This document shows positions 6,600 to 12,262 of a stretch of DNA of 14,698 bases, in pieces. Each line of letters opens with the position of its first letter. The stretch's first letter is position 1. Location of the stretch: contig JACDAS010000276.1 in NCBI GenBank assembly GCA_013695295.1, positions 1-14,698 of the forward strand. Reading direction: 5' to 3'. The stretch is from Actinomycetota bacterium. GTDB lineage: Bacteria > Actinomycetota > Thermoleophilia > Gaiellales > Gaiellaceae. A model generated the notes under the pieces. That model made no database searches. It was given only the letters and a program-made list of their open reading frames with translations, and was not told the DNA's origin. Made by a program: the position numbers and the translations under genes.

Positions 6600-6990
6600 C
6601 TCTGAAAGTGGCGAACGCCTTCGCAACAATGGATGAAAAACTTCGTGGATCTCGAAATATTTTCCCCGCAAATAGCGGCAACCTCTGCTCGTTTCGACTG
6701 CACGTCTCTCGTAGTGCCTTCGGCTAACAGCGAAGTGGGCGGAACGCTCTCGATCAGACCACTCGTCCTGTTCACATTTTCGAAGGTAGGTACTGCGCTC
6801 GCCACAATGGAAAGTGCGTTCGCGCAGCGCCGATCGCGACTCGCGTGATCTGCCTCGTTCGACCTCTCGAAGGTAAGTACAGCCCGTGCCTCTTTGGAAG
6901 TCGTGGCCGAGCGCGCGTAGTCGCCCCTCCCTCCCGATCGTGCCCCCCGCCCTCACCCGTCGAAGGTAGGGCGTACCCCCTGCTCTATGG
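6600..6990 (-). repeat. Four-copy two-block repeat array upstream of xis/int
   Basis: On the minus strand, copies at 6990-6960, 6900-6867 and 6814-6780, plus a weaker one at 6635-6601, share CCAWWGWG and TACCTTCGA (CACTTTCAG in the weak copy). The distance from the first base of block one to the first base of block two is 22 in all four. The copies are about 87, 93 and 180 (two units) bases apart. The region is AT-richer than its neighbours, lies upstream of xis/int and reaches to 110 bases from mutY. It could be arm-type integrase or excisionase sites, operators, or tandem promoters (TACCTT fits TANNNT). Between 6599 and 7100 I see no well-supported gene. Confidence 0.65.
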
Positions 6991-7028
6991 CGCGCGGCGC
7001 CCCAACACGACCCGACATGACAGCCGTT

Positions 7029-7060
7029 CGTTCGCACGGCCGTTCGCACGGCCTGCGAAA
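7029..7060 (+). repeat. Tandem 12-mer and hairpin upstream of mutY
   Basis: CGTTCGCACGGC occurs twice head to tail (7029-7040 and 7041-7052). The second copy and its flank form a 6-base stem, TTCGCA and TGCGAA, around loop CGGCC (7044-7060). There is no T tract. It lies at the presumed junction between the integrated element and the mutY locus, so a core attachment site or a mutY regulatory site are both possible. Confidence 0.5.
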
Positions 7061-7087
7061 GCCCCTCTTCGCCTCCGCCCGCTCCCC

Positions 7088-7093
7088 TAAGCT
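7088..7093 (+). promoter_or_regulatory. Candidate -10 box for leaderless mutY transcript
   Basis: TAAGCT (TANNNT) ends seven bases before the mutY ATG at 7101. Transcription would begin at or next to the A of ATG. No Shine-Dalgarno sequence is present (CGTCCTG), which fits a leaderless mRNA. No clear -35. Confidence 0.4.
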
Positions 7094-7100
7094 CGTCCTG

Positions 7101-7820
7101 ATGGAAGCCCAACTCCTGGCTTGGTTCAGCCAAAACGGCCGCGACCTCCCCTGGCGGCACACGCGCGACCCGTACGCGATCCTCGTTTCCAAGGTGATGC
7201 TCCAGCAGACGCAGGTCGAGCGCGTGGAGCCCCGTTACCGCCGCTGGCTCGAGCGCTGGCCGACCGTTGGGGCTCTGGCCGCCGCTGCGGTTGCCGACGT
7301 CATCCGCGAATGGCAGGGCCTCGGATACAACCGGCGCGCCGTCAGCCTCCATCAGGCCGCGCAGCGTGTCGCCGCCGACGGTTGGCCCGCCGACTTGACG
7401 GAGCTCCCGGGCGTCGGCCGTTACACCGCGGACGCGGTCCGAAGGTTCGCGCTCGGGCAGGCCGTGCTGCCTGTCGACACGAACGTCCGGCGCGTGCAGG
7501 AGCGGACCGGCTACGACTTCGACCCCGCCTGCGCCGCTGCCTTGATGGATCTCGGCGCGACGGTCTGCATCGCGCGCGTCCCCCGTTGCGGAGCCTGCCC
7601 GCTCTCCGAGGGCTGCCCCTCGCGCGGCCGTCGCTACGAGCCGCTGCGCCGGCAGTCGCGCTTCGAGGGCTCGTTCCGGCAGCGGCGGGCGAGGACGCTG
7701 GGACTCCTCGTCGAGGGACCGCGGCCGCTGGAGCAGCTGGACGCCGACGCCGTCGCCTCGCTGCGCGCGGACGGCCTCGTCGCCGTCTACGAGTCGATCG
7801 CCCAGCTCCCCGCAGCCTGA
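7101..7820 (+). CDS. mutY: A/G-specific adenine glycosylase MutY (short form, catalytic Glu replaced by Lys)
   Basis: 239 residues. MutY removes adenine mispaired with 8-oxoguanine in base excision repair. Visible: MLQQTQVERV (33-42); the helix-hairpin-helix LPGVGRYTADAV (102-113); catalytic Asp D126 in PVDTNVRRV; and the iron-sulfur ligands C156, C163, C166, C172 with C-x6-C-x2-C-x5-C spacing. The C-terminal part (about 190-235) resembles the small winged-helix tail of actinobacterial MutY, and the Nudix-like 8-oxoG domain of E. coli MutY is absent. In the family, SEVMLQQT carries the catalytic Glu (E37 in E. coli). Here it is SKVMLQQT (K31, codon AAG), which should impair adenine excision unless another residue compensates. 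ATG 7101 is chosen because the family fold begins there; upstream in-frame codons to 6987 lie in the regulatory region. The lyase gene follows after 14 bases. Confidence 0.92.
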   Translation: MEAQLLAWFSQNGRDLPWRHTRDPYAILVSKVMLQQTQVERVEPRYRRWLERWPTVGALAAAAVADVIREWQGLGYNRRAVSLHQAAQRVAADGWPADLTELPGVGRYTADAVRRFALGQAVLPVDTNVRRVQERTGYDFDPACAAALMDLGATVCIARVPRCGACPLSEGCPSRGRRYEPLRRQSRFEGSFRQRRARTLGLLVEGPRPLEQLDADAVASLRADGLVAVYESIAQLPAA

Positions 7821-7834
7821 GTACCCTGCCCCAG

Positions 7835-8716
7835 GTGGGGATCGCGATCTGCGAGGTGGGTCCGCGCGACGGGCTGCAGAACGAGGCCCGGATACTCGAG
7901 CCGCGGACGCGCGCCGAGCTCGTCCGCCGCCTGACCGATACGGGCCTGCGGCACCTCGAGGTGGCGAGCTTCGTCAAGCCGGAGCGCGTGCCGCAGATGG
8001 CGGGCGCCGAGGAGGTGGTCGCCACCCTCGAGCCCCGCGAGGGGGTCGTCTACTCGGGCCTCGCCCTCAATGAGCGCGGCTACGAGCGGCTCGCGGCGAC
8101 GGGGCTCGAGGAGGTGCATTACTCGGTCTCGGCCACCGACGAGTTCGGCAGGCGCAACGCGAACGCGACGACAGAGGAGTCCGTCGCCGCAGCGGCGGCG
8201 ATCGTCGCCCGCGCGCACGCCGACGGGCGTCGCGCGAACGTGACGATCAGCGTCGCCTTCGGCTGCCCGTTCGAAGGCCGTGTGGATCCGGGGCGCGTGC
8301 TCGAGCTCGCGGGCCGCCTGGCCGCCGCAGGCGTCGACGAGATCGTCGTCGCCGACACGATTGGTGTGGGCGTGCCGCGGCAGGTCCGGACGCTGGTCGA
8401 AGGTACTGTGGGGCGCGGCCCGGCGGTCGGCGTGCACCTCCACAACACGCGCAACACGGGTTTCGCGAACGCGTACGCGGCGCTCCAGGCGGGTGCCGAC
8501 GTGCTCGACTCCTCCGTCGGCGGCGCGGGCGGCTGCCCCTTCGCCCCGAAGGCGACGGGGAACATCGCGACGGAGGACCTCGTCTACCTCCTCGAAGGCG
8601 AGGGGGTCGAGACCGGCGTCGACCTCGATGCCCTGATCCGCGTAGCGGCGTGGCTGGAGGGGGAGCTCGGCCGGGAGCTGCCCGGCCAGCTGCACCGCGC
8701 CGGCCCGTTCCCCTAG
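7835..8716 (+). CDS. mvaB: Hydroxymethylglutaryl-CoA lyase (HMGL family)
   Basis: 293 residues, the usual size. It cleaves 3-hydroxy-3-methylglutaryl-CoA to acetoacetate and acetyl-CoA, the last step of leucine breakdown. TIM-barrel motifs: EVGPRDGLQNE at 7-17 (R11 and metal ligand D12); ASFVKPERVPQMA; the metal-binding pair in VHLHNTRNTGFANAYAAL; and the family signature GGCPFAPKATGNIATEDLVY with the catalytic Cys loop. The start GTG 7835 is 14 bases after the mutY stop and has no good ribosome binding site, so coupling to mutY is likely. The fold needs this N-terminus, and the longer open frame upstream is a shadow of mutY. The TAG stop lies inside the left arm of a large palindrome. A related HMGL-like lyase with another acyl-CoA substrate cannot be excluded. 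Confidence 0.9.
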   Translation: MGIAICEVGPRDGLQNEARILEPRTRAELVRRLTDTGLRHLEVASFVKPERVPQMAGAEEVVATLEPREGVVYSGLALNERGYERLAATGLEEVHYSVSATDEFGRRNANATTEESVAAAAAIVARAHADGRRANVTISVAFGCPFEGRVDPGRVLELAGRLAAAGVDEIVVADTIGVGVPRQVRTLVEGTVGRGPAVGVHLHNTRNTGFANAYAALQAGADVLDSSVGGAGGCPFAPKATGNIATEDLVYLLEGEGVETGVDLDALIRVAAWLEGELGRELPGQLHRAGPFP

Positions 8717-8882
8717 AGGCTTGATGTGAAACTCTGCCGCCGTCGGGGGTGCTCCAGGCCAAGCCGGGCACCGCGGTCGATTGCGGCGCGTAGCAGCGCT
8801 ACGTGTCGCGATCGAGCGCGCTGAGCCGGCGCCGTGCCTGGGGCGCCAGCCGGCCCGGCTGAGTTTCGCATCAAGCCTCTAG
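8713..8882. repeat. 170-base near-palindrome between convergent genes (MITE-like or bidirectional terminator)
   Basis: The outer 22 bases on each side (8713-8734 beginning CTAGAGGCTTGATG, and 8861-8882 ending CATCAAGCCTCTAG) are inverted repeats with one mismatch. The interior also pairs imperfectly up to the centre, where CGTAGC (8789-8794) and GCTACG (8798-8803) flank AGC. The stop codons of both convergent genes (TAG at 8714-8716 plus, and at 8881-8879 minus) are supplied by the CTAG at each end. CTAG on both sides would fit a 4-base target duplication, as known for IS5-type insertions, but it is also part of the palindrome. There is no transposase and no T tract. Confidence 0.8.
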
Positions 8883-9598
8883 ATCGTGTGGCGCATCCAG
8901 ACGTTCGGCTCGACGTGGCGGCCAACGCCGTCGCGGACGACGAGCGGCGCGAGCATCTCCGGCACGACGTAGTCGCCGTCCTCGGGGAGCGTGAGACCGG
9001 TCCACTCCTGCCAGTCGGTCACGGGCGCCACGATCGTCATCGACTCCGGGGCGGGTCGCAGGATCTCGCCGCCGACGCGCTCGTGCAGCCGGATCCACGG
9101 GTCGAAGTGCGACCCATCGGGGCGGCGCCAGCGCGCGTAGCGCTCGATCGGGATCAGCGGGTAATGCGCCTTTGCCGTCGGGCGCACGGCCGCGATCAAC
9201 GCCTGAAGTCCCGCGGCGCGTCCGGCCCCCCGCATCGCCTCGATCATGCGCGAGCCGAGCCGCTCGCCGCGACGTCCCGGGACGATGCCGATCCAGAGCG
9301 CGGTAAGCGCGTTCGGCTCGCCAGTTCCCTCGGCGGCGCGCTCGTAGGCCGTATCCCAGCCAGAGGGAAGGTCGTCGAGCGTGCCGTCCCACGCGACCGG
9401 AATCGAGCGAGCCTCTGCGATCGGCTCGCCGGCGTCGAGGAGGACGAGCTGGAAGTCCGCGAAGTCGTCATCGAGCCGGCGCCAGTAGCGCTTGCCCATC
9501 TCGTTGTGGCTCATGTATTCGGGAAAGTTGCGCCGGAAGGGGTCCCGGCGCTCGTGTAGCCCAGGGCGGTCGGCGTAGCGGACGAGCTCGAGCGTCAT
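8879..9598 (-). CDS. GNAT-family N-acetyltransferase, substrate unknown
   Basis: 239 residues. The acetyl-CoA binding region is visible near the middle: NALTALWIGIVPGRRGERLG, with the R/Q-x-x-G-x-G/A type loop (GRRGERLG), then SRMIEAMRGAGRAAGLQALI as the following helix. The N-terminal part (FPEYMSHNEMGKRYWRRL) and the late part (HFDPWIRLHERVGGEILRPA) are typical of larger single-domain GNATs. The substrate cannot be read. The start is ATG 9598, overlapping the ispF TGA as ATGA, so it is the last gene of the ispD-hisK-ispF chain. The stop TAG comes from the end of the 170-base palindrome, so the present C-terminus (VWMRHTI) may have been set by that insertion. Confidence 0.8.
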   Translation of the reverse strand: MTLELVRYADRPGLHERRDPFRRNFPEYMSHNEMGKRYWRRLDDDFADFQLVLLDAGEPIAEARSIPVAWDGTLDDLPSGWDTAYERAAEGTGEPNALTALWIGIVPGRRGERLGSRMIEAMRGAGRAAGLQALIAAVRPTAKAHYPLIPIERYARWRRPDGSHFDPWIRLHERVGGEILRPAPESMTIVAPVTDWQEWTGLTLPEDGDYVVPEMLAPLVVRDGVGRHVEPNVWMRHTI

Positions 9599-10089
9599 CG
9601 CCGCCGCAAGAGGGCCACCGCCTGCGCGGCGAGACCCTCGCCCCGCCCGGCGAAGCCGAGCCGGTCGGTCGTGGTCGCCCGCACCGCGACTCGCTCGGCC
9701 CCCACGTCGAGTGCCCCGGCCAGCCGCTTCGCCATCTCGAGCTGGAGGTGCGCGATCCGCGGTTCCTCGCCGATCAGCACGCAGTCGGCGTTCACCAGCT
9801 CCCACCCTTCCTCGCCCACCCGCGCGTACGCCTGGGTCAGCAGGTCGAGCGACGAGGCGCCGCGGAAGTGCTCGTCGTCGGAGGGAAAGAGGGCCCCGAT
9901 GTCGCCCAGGTTTGCGGCACCAAGGAGTGCGTCGGTGAGCGCGTGCGCGATCACGTCGCCGTCCGAATGGCCGGCGAGGCCCCTTTCGGAGGCGATCTCG
10001 ATGCCGCCGAGGACGAGCGGGACGCCCTGCTCGAGCGCGTGGGCGTCGACGCCGATGCCGACGCGGAGCTCAGCCTGTGGCCGCGTCAT
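9595..10089 (-). CDS. ispF: 2-C-methyl-D-erythritol 2,4-cyclodiphosphate synthase
   Basis: 164 residues, the normal family length. It converts CDP-methylerythritol 2-phosphate to the cyclic diphosphate in the MEP isoprenoid pathway, in the cytosol, as a trimer. Zinc ligands are visible: D15 and H17 in GIGVDAHAL and H49 in GDVIAHALTDALLGAA. Also present are GHSDGDV, GDIGALFPSDDEHFRGASS and the C-terminal ATTTDRLGFAGRGEGLAAQAVALL. ATG 10089 overlaps the stop of the upstream PHP gene (ATGA), and its own TGA overlaps the ATG of the GNAT gene (ATGA). It lies two genes after ispD, the pathway enzyme two steps earlier (ispE acts between). Confidence 0.96.
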   Translation of the reverse strand: MTRPQAELRVGIGVDAHALEQGVPLVLGGIEIASERGLAGHSDGDVIAHALTDALLGAANLGDIGALFPSDDEHFRGASSLDLLTQAYARVGEEGWELVNADCVLIGEEPRIAHLQLEMAKRLAGALDVGAERVAVRATTTDRLGFAGRGEGLAAQAVALLRRR

Positions 10090-10901
10090 CCAAGCAGCTC
10101 CTGACGGGCGCTCCGCCCCTCTAGGACAGTGACGGTCTCGTAGCCCGCGCCGCGGAGAAGCTCGACCGCCGCGGGGAAATCCTCGCCGACGAGCGCCGGC
10201 ACGTGCGCGTCGGAGGCGAGCGTCGCGGGAACCTCCTTTGCACGGCAGGCCTGCAGGAGCCCCGGATCGGGGTACAGCTCGCCGACCGGCTTCCGGAGCC
10301 CGGCGGTCGAGACCTCGACCGCGAGGCCGCCCTCGGCGGCGGCGGCCGCGGCAGCCTCCTGCAGCTCGGCGACGACCTCTGGAGCCGGGCGCCGCCCGAA
10401 GATCTTGGCGAGGTCCGGATGGGCGAGGACGTCGACGCAGCCGCTCCGCGCCAGCTCGCCGAGCGCGGCGAAGTAGCGGCGCCAGACGTCCTCGACCGAC
10501 AGGGCGCCCCAGAGACCCGGCTCCTGGTCGACTGCCAGGCCGTCGAGCCAGTGCACGGAGCCCAGCAGGTAATCCCAGGGGTATGGCTCGAGCAGGGCGG
10601 CGAGCTCGGTTTGCCGCGCGCCGAGGTAGTCGACCTCGAGCCCGAGCTTGACGGGCAGCCCGCGCCGCTTCGCCTCGACGAGCACGCCGGCGTACCGCTC
10701 GAGGTCGAAGACGCAGCGCTCCGTCTGGTACGGGAGCGTCCAGAGCCCCCGGGTCTCCCGGAAGTAGTAGACGTGCTCGGTGAACCCGAGCTCGTCGATG
10801 CCCCGCTGCCCCGCGACCTCCACGAACCGCTCGATCGCCTCGACCGTGTGGTCGATCGACTCGTCGGGCGCCCGCAGGTGTAGGTGGTAGTCGACGATCA
10901 C
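10086..10901 (-). CDS. hisK: PHP-domain phosphatase, histidinol-phosphatase type
   Basis: 271 residues. The PHP metallohydrolase motifs are in order: VDYHLHLR with H6 and H8; GFTEHVYYF with E42 and H43; KLGLEVDYL; LGSVHWLDG; VDVLAHPDLAKIFG; and ASDAHVPALVGEDF. The order and size match HisK-type histidinol phosphatases, which release phosphate from histidinol phosphate in histidine synthesis. No other his gene is nearby, so another sugar- or polyol-phosphate substrate remains possible. GTG 10901 forms a GTGA overlap with the ispD stop. The longer open frame upstream to 11402 is a shadow of ispD. Its location between ispD and ispF is unusual for its pathway and suggests coupling by operon rather than shared chemistry. 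Confidence 0.85.
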   Translation of the reverse strand: MIVDYHLHLRAPDESIDHTVEAIERFVEVAGQRGIDELGFTEHVYYFRETRGLWTLPYQTERCVFDLERYAGVLVEAKRRGLPVKLGLEVDYLGARQTELAALLEPYPWDYLLGSVHWLDGLAVDQEPGLWGALSVEDVWRRYFAALGELARSGCVDVLAHPDLAKIFGRRPAPEVVAELQEAAAAAAAEGGLAVEVSTAGLRKPVGELYPDPGLLQACRAKEVPATLASDAHVPALVGEDFPAAVELLRGAGYETVTVLEGRSARQELLG

Positions 10902-11551
10902 GCTCGGCGCCAGAGCTCCACGAGCTCGAGGTCGGCGGCAGAGGTGACCTTGAGCAGGTGCGGGTCGCCGGCGACGGCCTTCATCCGGCCCCCGGAGGCC
11001 TCCACGAGGGAGGAGCAGTCGGTCGCGCTCGACATGTCGCCCGCGGCTGCCCGCCGCAGTACGGACGCGACGAAGGCCTGCGGGGTCTGGGCGGCGGCCA
11101 GCTCGGCGCGATCGAGCGTCTCCACCACCGCCTCGTCCCGAACGCGCTTGACGGTGTCCGCAAGCGGCAGGACCGGTACCGCTCCGTCCCACCCGGCGGA
11201 CAGGGCGCTCAGCAGCCGCTCGACGACCTCCTGCGAGACGAGCGGCCTGGCCGCGTCGTGGACGAGGATCACCGCGGCCTCCTCGGGTACCTCCTCGAGC
11301 GCGCGCCGGAGCGAGTCCGCCCGGGTCAGCCCACCGGTCACCGTCGCCGTCACCTTGCCGCAGCCGAGCTCCTCTGCGAGGAGGATCGCCGGCTCCTCCC
11401 ACCCGGCCGGAGCAACGACGACGATCGCGTCCACCCAGCCGGAGGCCTCGAGCCGCTCGAGGCTCTCGGCCAGGAGCACCCGCTCTCCCAGTCGCACGAA
11501 AGCCTTGGGTCGGTCCGCGCCGAGCCGCTCACCCCGTCCCGCGGCGAGCAA
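10898..11551 (-). CDS. ispD: 2-C-methyl-D-erythritol 4-phosphate cytidylyltransferase
   Basis: 217 residues as drawn from TTG 11551. It joins CTP and methylerythritol phosphate, the third MEP-pathway step. Motifs: LAAGRGERLGADRPKAFVRL (nucleotide-binding loop and Lys), LTRADSLRRALEEV, HDAARPLVSQEV, VPVLPLADTVKRV, QTPQAF, and TDCSSLVEASGGRMKAV. The start is uncertain: the family begins with a strand like AVILAAG, and here GVWAVLLAAG is readable in frame but has no ATG, GTG or TTG before it. The next upstream candidate is CTG at 11581, which overlaps the carD end. TTG 11551 would remove part of the first strand. The gene follows carD by only 22 bases or overlaps it, and its stop overlaps the PHP gene start. 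Confidence 0.92.
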   Translation of the reverse strand: MLAAGRGERLGADRPKAFVRLGERVLLAESLERLEASGWVDAIVVVAPAGWEEPAILLAEELGCGKVTATVTGGLTRADSLRRALEEVPEEAAVILVHDAARPLVSQEVVERLLSALSAGWDGAVPVLPLADTVKRVRDEAVVETLDRAELAAAQTPQAFVASVLRRAAAGDMSSATDCSSLVEASGGRMKAVAGDPHLLKVTSAADLELVELWRRA

Positions 11552-11573
11552 GACCGCCCAGACGCCACCGGAG

Positions 11574-12104
11574 CTAGGCAGTCGCGGCGGCGGTGGCCTT
11601 CGTCGTAGGCTTGCCGTTCACGCCCGCGTCGGAGAGGACGTCGTCGAGCCAGAGCGCGGCCTCGTCCTCGTCCATCGCCTTCGCGTACATCAACTCGCTG
11701 GCGAGGATCTTCTTCGCCTTCACGAACATCTGCTTCTCGCCTGTCGACAGGCCCTTCTCGTGGTCCCGGAGCGACAGATTCCGCACGACCTCGGCGAGCT
11801 CGAAGATGTCGCCCGTCTTCATCTTGTCGCGGTTGTGCTTGAACCGTCGGTTCCAGTTCTTCGGCATCGTGGTGCCGGACCCGGTCAGTGCCTTCAGCAC
11901 CTGGCCAACCATCTCCTCGTCGATCACGCGGCGGAGGCCCACCTTCTCCGCGTTCTCGGCCGGAACGTTGACGGTCATGTCGTTGTGGAGGATCTGGATC
12001 GTCAGGTACTCGCGCTGCTGTCCGAGCACATCGCGCTTCTCCCGTTTCACGACCGTCCCCGCCCCGTGGTGGGGGTACACCACCTTGTCGCCGATCTTGA
12101 ACAA
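11574..12104 (-). CDS. carD: CarD-type RNA polymerase-binding transcription factor
   Basis: 176 residues. CarD/CdnL binds the RNA polymerase beta subunit and stabilises open promoter complexes, notably at rRNA promoters. The N-terminal Tudor-like RNAP-interaction domain is FKIGDKVVYPHHGAGTVV through about residue 60 (NVPAENAEKVGLRRV). The helical DNA-binding C-terminal part carries the wedge Trp W84 in PKNWNRRFKHNRDKM, then VVRNLSLRDHEKGLSTGEKQ and a helical tail. A low-complexity end (KPTTKATAAATA) is extra. The start TTG 12104 is chosen because AAGGAGG lies six bases upstream and the family begins with FKIGD; the open frame further upstream is leader. A promoter and hairpin precede it, and ispD follows directly. 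Confidence 0.95.
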   Translation of the reverse strand: MFKIGDKVVYPHHGAGTVVKREKRDVLGQQREYLTIQILHNDMTVNVPAENAEKVGLRRVIDEEMVGQVLKALTGSGTTMPKNWNRRFKHNRDKMKTGDIFELAEVVRNLSLRDHEKGLSTGEKQMFVKAKKILASELMYAKAMDEDEAALWLDDVLSDAGVNGKPTTKATAAATA

Positions 12105-12139
12105 GCGGAGCCTCCTTCGTTTTCCGGTAGCCACGAAGA

Positions 12140-12167
12140 ACGCCGGCGGAGCGATTACCGCCGGCGT
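12140..12167 (-). promoter_or_regulatory. Perfect 10-base hairpin in the carD leader
   Basis: ACGCCGGCGG and CCGCCGGCGT form a perfect 10-base stem with an 8-base loop. It lies about 36 bases upstream of the carD TTG and downstream of the predicted promoter, so it would be in the 5' leader. It lacks a T tract. It may affect mRNA stability or attenuation; function is inferred. Confidence 0.55.
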
Positions 12168-12178
12168 ATCAGAGTCCC

Positions 12179-12208
12179 ACTCTAGCAAAAATCCCCGCAA
12201 AATCCTAA
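12179..12208 (-). promoter_or_regulatory. Candidate carD promoter
   Basis: On the minus strand TTAGGA (12208-12203) and TAGAGT (12184-12179) are 18 bases apart. TAGAGT fits the actinobacterial TANNNT -10. Transcription would begin near 12172, giving a leader of about 70 bases. The -35 is weak. Confidence 0.45.
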
Positions 12209-12235
12209 CTTTTCCGGCTTTACGGGCGTACTGGA

Positions 12236-12262
12236 GAAAAAAGCCCTGCTCAGAGCGGGCTT
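12236..12262 (-). terminator. Rho-independent terminator at the end of radA
   Basis: On the minus strand AAGCCC and GGGCTT form the stem, with inner GCT/AGC pairing and one bulge, followed by TTTTTT. The radA stop codon (TGA) lies in the loop. It separates radA from the carD operon. Confidence 0.75.

Noticed and set aside
5733..6605. 290-residue plus-strand ORF
   Set aside because: Antisense shadow of the integrase and xis, no domain signal.
6599..6805. N-terminal extension of xis to GTG 6805
   Set aside because: Low GC3, many rare codons, overlap with two repeat copies and no ribosome binding site; the HTH domain is complete from GTG 6598.
6633..6848. 71-residue plus-strand ORF in the repeat region
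   Set aside because: Lies across the repeats with no good ribosome binding site and no recognisable family.
6600..6990. CRISPR array
   Set aside because: Copies are imperfect, only four, and about 90 bases apart; no cas genes other than a distant RecB/Cas4-like nuclease fragment.
6525..7352. 275-residue minus-strand ORF with recurring TYLR-like segments
   Set aside because: The recurrence is the DNA repeat array read as protein; the ORF also runs through mutY antisense and part of xis, and resembles no family.
8397..8408. TCGAAGGTAC, resembling the array block
   Set aside because: Lies inside the lyase coding sequence and the partner block is absent at the fixed spacing, so chance is sufficient.
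12105..12200. Longer CarD start at 12200
   Set aside because: The extension reads through the promoter and hairpin; TTG 12104 has a strong ribosome binding site and the family N-terminus.
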